A stretch of DNA of 64,000 nt from Actinoallomurus vinaceus (GCF_039542055.1 NZ_BAABHK010000032.1:1-64000), one strand, 5' to 3'. Shown: positions 8,623-16,875, counted from the first letter of the stretch. The notes: generated from the sequence alone by a model not told the origin. Numbers and translations: made by a program.

Positions 8623-9975
8623 TCAGTGGGCCATGTCGACGAAGCGGCTGTAGTGGCCCTGGAAGGCGACGGTGACGGTGGCGGTCGGGCCGTTACGGTG
8701 CTTGGCCACGATCAGGTCGGCCTCGCCTGCCCGCGGGGACTCCTTCTCATAGGCGTCCTCGCGGTGCAGCAGGATGACCATGTCCGCATCCTGCTCGATC
8801 GATCCCGATTCGCGAAGGTCGGACACCATGGGCTTCTTGTCCGTTCGCTGTTCGGGGCCACGGTTGAGCTGGGAGAGCGCGATCACCGGGACCTCGAGCT
8901 CCTTGGCGAGAAGCTTCAGCGACCGGGAGAACTCCGAGACCTCGACCTGGCGGCTCTCCACCCGCTTGCCGGACGTCATGAGCTGCAGATAGTCGATGAT
9001 GACCAGGCGCAGGTCGTGCTGCTGCTTGAGCCGCCGGCACTTGGCGCGGATCTCCATCATCGACATGTTCGGCGAGTCGTCGATGAACAGCGGCGCCTCG
9101 GCGACCTCGCTCATCCGCCGGGCCAGGCGGGTCCAGTCCTCGTCGTTCATCGAGCCGGATCGCATGGCGTGCAGCGCGACCCGCGCCTCGGCCGACAGCA
9201 GTCGCATGGTGATCTCGTTGCGCCCCATTTCCAGGGAGAACACCACGGTCGCCAGCTGATGCTTGATCGCCGCCGCCCGAGCAAGGTCGAGAGCCAAGGT
9301 CGACTTACCAATTGCCGGACGAGCGGCGATGATGATCATTTGTCCGGAATGGAGGCCGTTGGTGAGGGCGTCCAGGTCGGTGAAGCCGGTGGGGACGCCG
9401 ACCATCTGGCCGCCGCGGCTGCCGATCGCCTCGATCTCGTCGAGGGCCCCGGGCATGATGTCGCTGAGCGGCGCGTAGTCCTCGCCGGACCGCTTGTCGG
9501 CGATGGCGTAGACCTCGGCCTGCGCCCGGTCGAGGAGTGCGTCGGCGTCGGCGCCGTCGGTGCTGTATCCGAGCTGGGCGATGCGAGTGCCGACCTCGAC
9601 GAGGCGGCGCAGGACGGCCTTCTCCTGGACGATCTTGGCGTAGTAGCCGGCGTTGGCCGCGGTGGGCACCGACGCGACGAGCGTGTGGAGGTAGGGGGCG
9701 TCGCCGATGCGGCTGAGCTCGCCGCGCTTGAGCAGCTCGTCCTTGACCGTGATGGCGTCGACCGGGTCGCCCCGGCCGTACAGGTCGAGCACCCGCTCGA
9801 ACACGGTCTGGTGGGCGGGCCGGTAGAAGTCACGGCTCTGGACCATCTCGATGACCTCGGAGATGGCCGTCGGGGACAGCAGCATGCTGCCCAGGACGCA
9901 CTGCTCGGCGGCGAGATCGTGCGGCGGCGTGCGCTCGAACTCCTGCTCGTGTGACGGCATCTCGGTGACGCTCAT
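8623..9975 (-). CDS. dnaB: Replicative DNA helicase DnaB
   Basis: The protein has 450 residues. The N-terminal DnaB domain ('PPHDLAAEQCVLGSML', about 17-120) is the primase- and loader-contacting part. The RecA-like helicase domain has Walker A with Lys near 224 (ARPAIGKST; the usual Gly after Pro is Ala), Walker B near 323-328 (LVIIDYLQLM), then 'VIALSQLNRG' and 'RESGSIEQDADMV'. It unwinds DNA ahead of the replisome. There is no intein, unlike the M. tuberculosis homologue. It is divergent from the MATE gene across a DnaA-box cluster, and adjacent to rpl/rps genes as in other actinobacteria, though separated from them here by inserted DNA. Confidence 0.97.
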   Translation of the reverse strand: MSVTEMPSHEQEFERTPPHDLAAEQCVLGSMLLSPTAISEVIEMVQSRDFYRPAHQTVFERVLDLYGRGDPVDAITVKDELLKRGELSRIGDAPYLHTLVASVPTAANAGYYAKIVQEKAVLRRLVEVGTRIAQLGYSTDGADADALLDRAQAEVYAIADKRSGEDYAPLSDIMPGALDEIEAIGSRGGQMVGVPTGFTDLDALTNGLHSGQMIIIAARPAIGKSTLALDLARAAAIKHQLATVVFSLEMGRNEITMRLLSAEARVALHAMRSGSMNDEDWTRLARRMSEVAEAPLFIDDSPNMSMMEIRAKCRRLKQQHDLRLVIIDYLQLMTSGKRVESRQVEVSEFSRSLKLLAKELEVPVIALSQLNRGPEQRTDKKPMVSDLRESGSIEQDADMVILLHREDAYEKESPRAGEADLIVAKHRNGPTATVTVAFQGHYSRFVDMAH

Positions 9976-10072
9976 TCCGGCACCCCCAACCGCCTCAATC
10001 GTTCACGTCTTCCACGTCTACCCCCCGGGTCTGACAGTCTGCGGCCGATACCGGAGGGTTGGCAAAACGATC

Positions 10073-10253
10073 TGTGGAGGGCTCTGTGGACGGCCTGTGC
10101 AAACACGCCGATCCGACTGTGCACATCGCCTGTGGATAACTTGTGGATGATCGGATCGCCCTACCGAAAGGCCGCGCTGAGCTGGTAATACTCCATCCAC
10201 CACCTGTGGGCGGGAGAAAGTTCTGGCGACGGTCATCCACAGGGTCACCCACA
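10073..10253. promoter_or_regulatory. DnaA-box-like cluster upstream of dnaB
   Basis: The 325-base gap between dnaB and the MATE gene holds many TGTGGA/TCCACA motifs. TGTGGATAA at 10131-10139 is an exact complement of the E. coli DnaA box. TGTGGATGA at 10142-10150 and TCATCCACA at 10233-10241 differ by one base. Weaker copies are at 10073, 10085, 10205 and 10245. DnaA may regulate dnaB or be titrated here. The same gap carries a TACAGT -10 box at 10287-10292 for the MATE gene. Confidence 0.55.
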
Positions 10254-10300
10254 GGACAGAGTAAGCGTCAACTCACATTTGTCGGTTACAGTGGCACATC

Positions 10301-11617
10301 ATGACGTTCCGGCACCCCCACGACCGGGAGATCCTCCGACTCGCGGTTCCGGCCTTCGGCGCGCTTGTTGCCGAGCCGCTGTTCCTGCTCACCGACTCGG
10401 TGATCGTCGGCCGTCTCGGCACCGTCTCCCTCGGCGCGCTCGGGGTGGCCGGGCAGATCCTCGGCACGCTGGTCAACCTGTGCGTGTTCCTCGCGTACGG
10501 GACCACCGCCTCCGTCTCCCGCCAGGTCGGCGCCGGGAACCATCGGGCCGCCGTGCGCCAGGGCGTCGACGGGATCTGGCTCGCCGCCCTCATCGGGGTC
10601 GTGCTCATCGTCGCCGGGCGGCCGCTCGTCCCGGCGGTCGTCCACGCGTTCGGCGCGTCGGCCGTGATCGCGCCTCAGGCGGAGACGTACGTCCACGTCA
10701 GCCTGCTCGGGGTGCCCGGGATGCTGATCGTGCTGGCCGGGACCGGGGTGCTGCGCGGCCTGCAGGACACCAGGACGCCGCTGTTCGTGTCGGTGGGGAT
10801 GTTCGCCGTCAACGCGGGACTCAATGCCCTGTTCGTCCTGGTGCTGGGGTGGGGGATCGCGGGATCGGCCTGGGGCACCGTCGTGGCCCAGACCGGCGGA
10901 GCCGCCGTGTACGTCGTCATGGTGGTACGCGGCGCGCGGACGTACGACGCGCCCCTGCGCCCGGACCTGCGCGGGCTCCGGGCGTCCGCGACGGCCGGCG
11001 TGGGCCTCCTCATCCGTACGCTCAGCCTGCGCGTCGTCCTGGTCGTCGCGACCATGGTGGCAGCGCGGCTGGGTGACGCCCAGATCGCCGCCCACCAGAT
11101 CGCGGCGAACGTCTGGACGTTCATGGCGTTCGCGCTGGACGCGATCGCGATCGCCGGGCAGGCGATCACCGGCCGGCAGCTCGGCGCGGGCGACGTGGCG
11201 GGCGCCCGCTCCGCGACCCGCCGGATGGTCGAGTGGGGCGTGGCCTGCGGGGTTGTGTTCGCGCTCGCGCTGTTCGCCGTACGCCCCTGGCTGCCGGACG
11301 CGTTCACCGGCGACGCGACCGTACGGTCACAGCTCCTGAGCGCGCTCGTGATCGTCGCGCTGCTGCAGCCGATCGCCGGAGTGGTCTTCGTCCTCGACGG
11401 TGTGCTGATCGGCGCCGGGGACATGGGGTACCTCGCGGTGGCCGGCGTGATCCAGACGGCGGCGTTCCTGCCGGTGGCGTGGCTCGCGTACGCGCTGGGC
11501 GGCGGCCTGGTGTCACTGTGGCTCGCGATGGGCGTCTGGATGACCGCCCGGCTGGTCACCCTGGGCCTGCGTGCCCGGAGCAACGCCTGGCTCGTCGCCG
11601 GAGCCGTCCGCAGCTGA
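10301..11617 (+). CDS. MATE/DinF-family multidrug efflux protein
   Basis: The protein has 438 residues and twelve predicted membrane segments in two halves. It has the MATE signatures 'FGALVAEPLFLLTDSVIVGRLGTVSLGALGVAGQIL' at the N-terminus and 'AHQIAANVWTFMAFALDAIAIAGQAITGRQLGAGD' in the second half. It exchanges Na+ or H+ for cationic drugs. A TACAGT -10 box ends eight bases before the ATG, so the mRNA is probably leaderless. Its place next to dnaB is conserved in Streptomyces (from memory). The C-terminal end 'AGAVRS' lies inside the first copy of a 69-bp tandem repeat, so its tail has been changed by that duplication. Confidence 0.93.
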   Translation: MTFRHPHDREILRLAVPAFGALVAEPLFLLTDSVIVGRLGTVSLGALGVAGQILGTLVNLCVFLAYGTTASVSRQVGAGNHRAAVRQGVDGIWLAALIGVVLIVAGRPLVPAVVHAFGASAVIAPQAETYVHVSLLGVPGMLIVLAGTGVLRGLQDTRTPLFVSVGMFAVNAGLNALFVLVLGWGIAGSAWGTVVAQTGGAAVYVVMVVRGARTYDAPLRPDLRGLRASATAGVGLLIRTLSLRVVLVVATMVAARLGDAQIAAHQIAANVWTFMAFALDAIAIAGQAITGRQLGAGDVAGARSATRRMVEWGVACGVVFALALFAVRPWLPDAFTGDATVRSQLLSALVIVALLQPIAGVVFVLDGVLIGAGDMGYLAVAGVIQTAAFLPVAWLAYALGGGLVSLWLAMGVWMTARLVTLGLRARSNAWLVAGAVRS

Positions 11618-11762
11618 CTCCTCGCCGGACGCCGACTAGGCGCGGGTGCCATCCGGCAACTCGCCGCCGGAGCCGTCCGCGGCCGACTCCTCGCCGGACG
11701 CCGACTAGGCGCGGGTGCCATCCGGCAACTCGCCGCCGGAGCCGTCCGCGGCCGACTCCTCG
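11596..11762. repeat. 69-bp tandem repeat at a convergent gene junction
   Basis: Two full copies (11596-11664, 11665-11733) and a partial third (11734-11762) have a period of exactly 69 bases, shown for example by GCCGACTAGG at 11631 and again at 11700. Copy one provides the last codons and stop of the MATE gene. The boundary of copies two and three encodes the C-terminal tail and stop of the tetR gene on the other strand. Copies differ by very few bases, so the duplication is recent. Confidence 0.9.
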
Positions 11763-12370
11763 TGGGTCGCCAGCTGGGCGCGCATGCCGTCCAGCATCCG
11801 CTGCAGGCCGTACTCGAACAGTGTGTCCTGATCGAGGGCGGCGGCTCCGCCGGCGGCGAGGATGGGGAACTCCGCAGGGTCGAGCGCGGGCATCGGGTCG
11901 TCCTCGCGTTCGGAGCCACGCTGCTCGTCGAGCACGAAGCCGCTCACGAAGTGGCCGAGGACCAGGACCGCGCGTATGGCGTCGGCGGGCTCGAACCCGG
12001 CCTCCACCAGCACGCTCAGCGTGCGTTCGATGTCCGGCCAGGCCTCGCGGACCGGCCGGTTGCCCGCGGCGAGCCGGGCGCCGTCGCGGTGCGTGAGCAT
12101 CCCCCGGCGCATCATCCGCATGCCCCCGGCGAGCCACTCGTCCCACGCCTGACCGGCCTCGGGCGTGACCCCGAGGCTCACGCCTGCTTCTTGTCTGGCG
12201 AAGACGGCCAGGTGGTCGAGGAGGTCCTGCTTGTTCGTGAAATGCCAGTACAGCGCCGGTGCCTGGACGCCGAGCTCCTTGGCCAGCCTCCGCAGCGACA
12301 GGCCGTCGAGGCCGACCTCGTCGAGCAGGCGCAGGGCCGTACGGAGCACGGTCTCGCGTTCGAGCGCCAT
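11705..12370 (-). CDS. TetR-family repressor of the Rox-like monooxygenase
   Basis: The protein has 221 residues. The TetR HTH is residues 5-50 ('VLRTALRLLDEVGLDGLSLRRLAKELGVQAPALYWHFTNKQDLLDHL'), close to the class that includes TetR itself, and the C-terminal ligand domain is TetR_C-like ('GHFVSGFVLDEQ'). The start is the ATG at 12370. It is divergent from a flavin monooxygenase; three palindromes lie between the starts. The last 15 residues ('ESAADGSGGELPDGTRA') are encoded by a 69-bp tandem repeat. By analogy it senses the substrate of the monooxygenase. Confidence 0.92.
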   Translation of the reverse strand: MALERETVLRTALRLLDEVGLDGLSLRRLAKELGVQAPALYWHFTNKQDLLDHLAVFARQEAGVSLGVTPEAGQAWDEWLAGGMRMMRRGMLTHRDGARLAAGNRPVREAWPDIERTLSVLVEAGFEPADAIRAVLVLGHFVSGFVLDEQRGSEREDDPMPALDPAEFPILAAGGAAALDQDTLFEYGLQRMLDGMRAQLATHEESAADGSGGELPDGTRA

Positions 12371-12388
12371 CGGGGCCTCCCTTCCCTG

Positions 12389-12448
12389 TTGACAATTTAA
12401 CATCGTTAAGTCCATGCTTAACACCGTTAAGGACTTAACGATGTTAAG
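12389..12448. promoter_or_regulatory. Triple TetR operator with embedded -35 box
   Basis: Three 15-bp palindromes with arms CTTAAC/GTTAAG and a 3-base centre: TTTAACATCGTTAAG at 12396-12410 (one arm mismatch), CTTAACACCGTTAAG at 12417-12431 and CTTAACGATGTTAAG at 12434-12448. TTGACA at 12389-12394 is a good -35, with CATGCT at 12413 as a possible -10, so the sites would block the monooxygenase promoter. The last ends nine bases before the monooxygenase ATG. Confidence 0.8.
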
Positions 12449-12457
12449 GAGAGACGG

Positions 12458-13963
12458 ATGTCGTACGACGTGGCGATCGTCGGAGGCGGACCGGTCGGCC
12501 TGTTCCTCGCCTGCGAGCTTCGGCTCCACGGGGTCCGGACCGTCGTCCTGGAGCAGCGCACCGAGATCGACCAGACCATCAAGGCGGGCGGCGTCACCGG
12601 ACGGGGAGCCGACATCCTCACCCGCAGGAACGTCGTCGAACTGCTGGGCGACCTGCCCACCTTCGCCGACCTGATGGGCGGCAGGAAGCTTGGCGACAAG
12701 AGCCTCCAAGCCCAGACGGCGAAGGGCGGCGGGCCTCTCCTGGGGCACTTCGCCGGGCTCTGGATCCTGCGCGGCGGCTCGTACTCAGGCGGAGCGCCGA
12801 TCCTCACCCCGCAGCAGGCGCTCGAGAGCGCCCTGGAGAAGCACGCCGCCGAACTGGGCGTCGCCGTACGGCGCGGCCACGCCCTCACCCGCCTCGACCA
12901 GGACGACCACGGCGTCGCGCTCACCGTCGAAGGACCCGAAGGCCCGTACGAGCTTCGCGTCGGCTGGCTCGTCGGCTGCGACGGAGGCCGCAGCGCCGTC
13001 CGCAAGATGACCGGGTTCGCCTTCCCCGGTCTCGACGGCGTGACCACCGGCCATCAGGCGCTCGCCGACTTCGACGAACCCGATTTTTTCCCGTTCGGCT
13101 GGCAACGTACGGCGCACGGGATGCTAGTCCGAGGACCGGTGCCCCAGCGGGTGATGACCCTGGAGTTCGACGGACCTCCGGTCGACCGTTCAGCACCGGT
13201 CACCCGGGAGGAACTGCAGGCGTCCGTACGGCGGCTGTCCGGCACGGACGTCACCGTCACCGCCGTCCACAGCGCCACGCGGTTCACCGACAACACGCGA
13301 CAGGCCGACACCTACCGCATCGGGCGGGTCCTGCTGGCCGGCGACGCCGCCCACGTGCACCCGCCGTTCGGCGGACAGGGGCTCGCCCTCGGCTTCGGCG
13401 ACGCCGTCAACCTCGGCTGGAAACTCGCCGCCGAGGTGGCCGGACGGGCCCCGGACGGGCTCCTCGACACCTACACGACCGAACGCCACCCGGCCGCGGC
13501 GCGCGTCCTGCACAACACGCGCGCCCAGGTGGCGCTGCTGGCCCCGGGGCCGCGGGTCGACGCGCTGCGCGACGTCTTCACCGCCCTGGCCGAAACAACG
13601 GAGGCGAACCGCCTGCTCACCGACCTCATGGGCGACCGCGACCTCCGGTACGAGGTGGACGTCGACCATCCGCTCGCCGGCCGCTTCTGCCCGGACCTGC
13701 CCCTGACCGTCTCCGGCACGGCGACGAGCGTGGCCGCGCTGTCGCGGGCCGGCCGTCCGCTCCTGCTCGACCTGGACTCACGGCTGCGGGACGCGGTACG
13801 GCCGTGGGCCGATCGGATCGAGGTCGTGACGGCGCGTACGGACGAGGCTCCGGCGCCCGCCGTGCTCGTACGGCCGGACGGGTACGTGGCCTGGGCGGGC
13901 GAGGACGCGGACGGCCTCGAGCGGGCGTGCGCGCGCTGGTTCGGCTCTCCCGTACGAGGCTAG
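12458..13963 (+). CDS. FAD-dependent monooxygenase, Rox/PheA-like
   Basis: The protein has 501 residues. The FAD-binding dinucleotide motif is GGGPVG (residues 8-13), the DG motif is VGCDGGRSAVRK near 170, and the GD motif is LLAGDAAHVHPPFGGQGL near 290. A thioredoxin-like C-terminal domain ends 'VLVRPDGYVAWAGEDADGLERACARWFG'. This layout matches aromatic hydroxylases such as rifampicin monooxygenase (Rox) and polyketide hydroxylases. With a TetR next to it, it may inactivate or tailor an aromatic antibiotic; the substrate is inference. Its TAG stop overlaps the stop of the convergent tetR gene (CTAG). Confidence 0.9.
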   Translation: MSYDVAIVGGGPVGLFLACELRLHGVRTVVLEQRTEIDQTIKAGGVTGRGADILTRRNVVELLGDLPTFADLMGGRKLGDKSLQAQTAKGGGPLLGHFAGLWILRGGSYSGGAPILTPQQALESALEKHAAELGVAVRRGHALTRLDQDDHGVALTVEGPEGPYELRVGWLVGCDGGRSAVRKMTGFAFPGLDGVTTGHQALADFDEPDFFPFGWQRTAHGMLVRGPVPQRVMTLEFDGPPVDRSAPVTREELQASVRRLSGTDVTVTAVHSATRFTDNTRQADTYRIGRVLLAGDAAHVHPPFGGQGLALGFGDAVNLGWKLAAEVAGRAPDGLLDTYTTERHPAAARVLHNTRAQVALLAPGPRVDALRDVFTALAETTEANRLLTDLMGDRDLRYEVDVDHPLAGRFCPDLPLTVSGTATSVAALSRAGRPLLLDLDSRLRDAVRPWADRIEVVTARTDEAPAPAVLVRPDGYVAWAGEDADGLERACARWFGSPVRG

Positions 13964-14616
13964 GGGGTGTCGGCCGGGGTGAAACCGGTCAGCATCGCGG
14001 TGAGGCCGACGTCGAAGTGGTCGTCGGGTTCGGTGGCGTCGGCCGCCTCGGCCAGCACGTTGTAGTCGGGCGCACCCGGGGCGGGTCGCCTGCTCCGGGC
14101 GCCGGCGCCCAGGCGCAGGACGGCGACGCTGAGGGCGTGCCCGACGGTGTACTCCCGCAGGCAGCGGATGATCCGAAGGGCGGCGTCCGGCGCGAAGCCC
14201 GCGTCCCGCAGCCGGGTGATCATCGAGACGCCCGTGTCGATCGACGCGGGCGAGCGGACCGGCCGGGTCGCGAAGATCGGGACGGCGTGGGGATGCCGCA
14301 GAAGAGCGTCCCGGAGGCGATGGCAGTACCCCGAGGCCAGTTCCTGCCAGGTGCCGTCCCAGGGCAGGGAGGCGACGTCGAGCTCGTCGAAGATCGCCTC
14401 CGCTACGCCGTCGAAGAGCGCCTCCTGGTCCGCGAAGTGACGGTAGACGGCCATGGGGTCGACCCCCAGCGCGGCACCGAGCTTGCGCATGGAGAACTTC
14501 GCCAGGCCGTCGGCGTCGATGAGGGCCAGCGCGGCGGAGGCGATGTGGTCGCGGTTGAGGCGTACCCGGGGAGGTCTCGACGGCGATGCTTCGCCGGTGC
14601 GGCCCTTGGGCGTCAT
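13960..14616 (-). CDS. TetR-family regulator
   Basis: The protein has 218 residues. The HTH is at about 24-65 ('HIASAALALIDADGLAKFSMRKLGAALGVDPMAVYRHFADQEALFDGV') and is followed by a TetR_C-type ligand domain. The ATG at 14616 overlaps the stop of the upstream hydrolase gene (ATGA), so the two are coupled. Palindromes next to the hydrolase start are likely its operator. Its own stop shares the bases CTAG with the stop of the convergent monooxygenase gene. The ligand is unknown. Confidence 0.9.
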   Translation of the reverse strand: MTPKGRTGEASPSRPPRVRLNRDHIASAALALIDADGLAKFSMRKLGAALGVDPMAVYRHFADQEALFDGVAEAIFDELDVASLPWDGTWQELASGYCHRLRDALLRHPHAVPIFATRPVRSPASIDTGVSMITRLRDAGFAPDAALRIIRCLREYTVGHALSVAVLRLGAGARSRRPAPGAPDYNVLAEAADATEPDDHFDVGLTAMLTGFTPADTP

Positions 14617-15512
14617 GAGGAGTAGCGGTCCAGGATCGTGTTGAGCCGGGTCGTGAAGTCCGCCGGCGACTGCTGGTAGACCGTGTGGCCGCCGGGGAAC
14701 GTCTCGCAGGATACGCCGAGCCGCTCGGCGATCACGAGCGCAGGCCGGTGGTAGGGACGGCCGGCGCTGTGCTCGCCGACGGCCGTGCACCAGGGGACAC
14801 CGGCCTCACGCAGGGCGTCGAGGTCGGGCCGGTAGCTGAAGCAGATGGCGGGCAGTTCGCGTTCGATGAGGAGATCGGCGTTGCCCAGCAGGCGTGTCAT
14901 GGCCGACGGCTCGCGCCGGGTGATGCCGCGCAGCACCGACCCGGCGGCCAGGCCCCACCGGGTGGCGACGGCGATCAAGGCCTGCCCGAACGCGGACCGG
15001 AAGATCCCCGGTGGATCGTCCATCGTCATCGCGCCGAACGCGGCGTACGCCCGCATGGCGCCCTTCTCGCGTCCCAGCCGGGCGATGTCCTCCAAGGCCC
15101 GCCGCTCGGCGCTGTCGGCGGGCAGGATCTGAACGAGCGGGGGCTCGTGGACGACGGCCCCCAGGAGCCGGTCGGCGTGGCGGGTCAGCAACTCCACGGC
15201 GATGATCGCCCCACCGCTGCTGCCGAACACGAACGCGCGGTCGATCCCGTAATGGTCCAGGATCGAGACGACGTCCCCGGCTTGGTCGGACATCTCGACC
15301 GGGCCGTCGGGCTCGTCGAGCCGGCTTCGCGAGTTTCCGCGCCGGTCGAACGTGACGACCGTGAACCGTCCCGCCAGCAGCGGAACGACGTCCCCGTACA
15401 CGCCCGCGTCGCCACCGCCGCCCGGGATCAGCACCAAGGCCGGTCCCTGACCGGATCGCTCGACGTGCAGCAGCGCACCCTTGGTCCGAACCTGCTCCAC
15501 CTCAGTGTCCAT
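14613..15512 (-). CDS. Alpha/beta-hydrolase
   Basis: The protein has 299 residues. The oxyanion region is 'LVLIPGGGGDAGVY', the nucleophile elbow is 'VFGSSGGAIIAVEL' (G-x-S-x-G with Ser in the second G-S-S-G), and the catalytic His is in 'FPGGHTVYQQSP' near the C-terminus. It probably hydrolyses an ester, lactone or amide. The chosen ATG at 15512 is preceded by GGGGGAG; an ATG at 15542 falls in the operator palindromes. It is the first gene of a two-gene operon with a TetR regulator. Confidence 0.9.
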   Translation of the reverse strand: MDTEVEQVRTKGALLHVERSGQGPALVLIPGGGGDAGVYGDVVPLLAGRFTVVTFDRRGNSRSRLDEPDGPVEMSDQAGDVVSILDHYGIDRAFVFGSSGGAIIAVELLTRHADRLLGAVVHEPPLVQILPADSAERRALEDIARLGREKGAMRAYAAFGAMTMDDPPGIFRSAFGQALIAVATRWGLAAGSVLRGITRREPSAMTRLLGNADLLIERELPAICFSYRPDLDALREAGVPWCTAVGEHSAGRPYHRPALVIAERLGVSCETFPGGHTVYQQSPADFTTRLNTILDRYSS

Positions 15513-15543
15513 CGCTCCCCCTCGCCCGATCACGAACCGCATG

Positions 15544-15570
15544 TCTACGACGTAGACTACATCGTAGATA
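15544..15570. promoter_or_regulatory. TetR operator upstream of the hydrolase
   Basis: Two abutting palindromes: TCTACGACGTAGA at 15544-15556 (perfect 6-bp arms, one-base centre) and CTACATCGTAG at 15557-15567. They lie 31-58 bases before the hydrolase ATG and are the likely autoregulatory site of the TetR encoded downstream. Confidence 0.7.
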
Positions 15571-15808
15571 CGGCAATGGCGTGGGTGACCACCTGCTCGA
15601 CCGTCGCCGGTACGGCGCGTGGCCCCCTACAGGCGCCGGCGGCCGGCGACACGGCGTCTCGCAGCAAGCGGCAACGCCTGGAGGGAGGTCGCGGGAATGT
15701 CAGTGGTCTCCGACACGCTTGCCTTGCCACGGGGCCTCTGGGATCGGAGTGGCGAGGACACCTCATTGTGAAGGCGCGGAAATACGCTCCAGTGTCGGCC
15801 GGTCACGC

Positions 15809-15830
15809 TAGACTTCGAACATGTGTTCTA
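15809..15830 (+). promoter_or_regulatory. SOS (LexA) box on a leaderless promoter
   Basis: TCGAACATGTGTTCTA at 15815-15830 matches the actinobacterial LexA box TCGAAC-N4-GTTCGA at 11 of 12 defined positions. A -10 box TAGACT at 15809-15814 ends six bases before the ATG at 15821, so transcription should start at or next to the start codon. LexA would cover the -10 edge, the transcription start and the start codon. Confidence 0.7.
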
Positions 15831-16009
15831 CACAAGGGGAGCGTCTGGCTCGCCTCACCCGAGCGATCGACGACCTGGCGGCCGAGGGCCTCGGCGGCCT
15901 TCCGCCGGACGCGTGGGCGGAGCGGGTGGCCGGCATCTGGGCCCTCGTCGAGGGCCTCGATCCCGAACTCGCCCGCCGCCGCGCCTGCTACTCGACTTTG
16001 GAGTCCTGA
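15821..16009 (+). CDS. 62-residue SOS-controlled protein (DUF222-like N-terminus)
   Basis: The protein has 62 residues. It is largely helical, with the pattern 'RLARLTRAIDDLAAEGLGGLPPDAWAERVAGIWALVEGLDPELARRRA'. It has no signal peptide and no membrane segment. The N-terminus resembles the start of DUF222/HNH (13E12-repeat type) proteins, whose genes often begin on an SOS box; this copy lacks the rest of that family, so it may be a remnant or a stand-alone small protein. It has no ribosome-binding site because the mRNA is probably leaderless. No partner gene is next to it; the convergent amidase lies about 100 bases away. Confidence 0.6.
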   Translation: MCSTQGERLARLTRAIDDLAAEGLGGLPPDAWAERVAGIWALVEGLDPELARRRACYSTLES

Positions 16010-16111
16010 GCGACGGACCGGGTGCGGCCCAGCCCCGGCGTCCGTACGGCGCCGTTGCGACGGACGCCGAGCAGCCGCCGCACCCGGTCGCCGGAGAGCC
16101 GATGAGCGAGG

Positions 16112-16852
16112 TCAGCCTCGATGGCGGCGCTGATGGCGCGAGGTGACGCGGCGTCGCTCATCCGAAGGCGGTCCGGCGTGACGTGCGGCGTCGTCCAGGG
16201 CACGCGCCACTTCCACCCGCAGGCGGGGCAGCCGACGGTACAGCACGTCGCCCGGGCAGTCCGTCTCGTTGTAGTCGCGGTGGCCGATGATCGCGACCGA
16301 CGGATCCAGCTGGTGGGCCGCGCACAGCCAGACGCAGACCTCGACCAGGGACTCCCACAGTTTGCCGGGCACGTCCTCCTTCAGGTACGTGCCCTCGTTC
16401 TCGATGCCGATCGTGTGCTCGTTGTGGTGCAGCGACTGCGCACCGACGACGAGCCGCCCGTCCTGGATGGCCTGCAGCGAACCCGCCCGACCCTCCATGA
16501 TGTGGCCGCCGCGGCTGATGGTCAGCTGCTCACCGATGTCGTCCCAGCCCTGGGTCTCCATGTGATCCCGCTGGATCTGCCGGGAGAGCGCGAACGCATG
16601 CGCGCGGGACCCGTCTCCCGCGTTGGGAGAGGCGGTGTGGTGCACGATGATGTGGTCCGGCGCGCGATCGAGCACCCGGGATGGATGCCTGGGCGGCCGT
16701 GCACCCCACTCCTTGCGCGTGTACACCTTCGGTACCGCGTCGGCGTTCGCCCACATCATCCCGCCGGCCATCATGACATCGGCGGCGACGGCGCCCAGCA
16801 TCGCCCGCAGCACATTCCGGCGTAGCGTCCCCTCACCCACGATCGCGGCCAC
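16112..16852 (-). CDS. Secreted N-acetylmuramoyl-L-alanine amidase (PGRP/Amidase_2)
   Basis: The protein is about 246 residues. The N-terminal 'TLRRNVLRAMLGAVAADVMMAGGMMWANADA' looks like a Tat-type signal (RR followed by a hydrophobic stretch and A-x-A). The Amidase_2 domain follows, with zinc ligands in 'IIVHHTASP' and 'GHRDYNETDCPGDVLY' and the conserved 'GIENEG'. It cleaves the amide between MurNAc and the stem peptide. The GTG at 16852 is chosen because an upstream TTG at 16876 lies within the likely -10 box TACGCT; a GTG at 16837 is also possible. It stands in the insert between the MATE gene and rplI. Confidence 0.85.
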   Translation of the reverse strand: MAAIVGEGTLRRNVLRAMLGAVAADVMMAGGMMWANADAVPKVYTRKEWGARPPRHPSRVLDRAPDHIIVHHTASPNAGDGSRAHAFALSRQIQRDHMETQGWDDIGEQLTISRGGHIMEGRAGSLQAIQDGRLVVGAQSLHHNEHTIGIENEGTYLKEDVPGKLWESLVEVCVWLCAAHQLDPSVAIIGHRDYNETDCPGDVLYRRLPRLRVEVARALDDAARHAGPPSDERRRVTSRHQRRHRG

Positions 16853-16875
16853 CCCCCGTGGACGACTGATCGCCA

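Noticed and set aside
9976..10300. The DnaA-box cluster as oriC itself
   Set aside because: In this gene order oriC lies by dnaA beyond parB, and no AT-rich unwinding element is present here.
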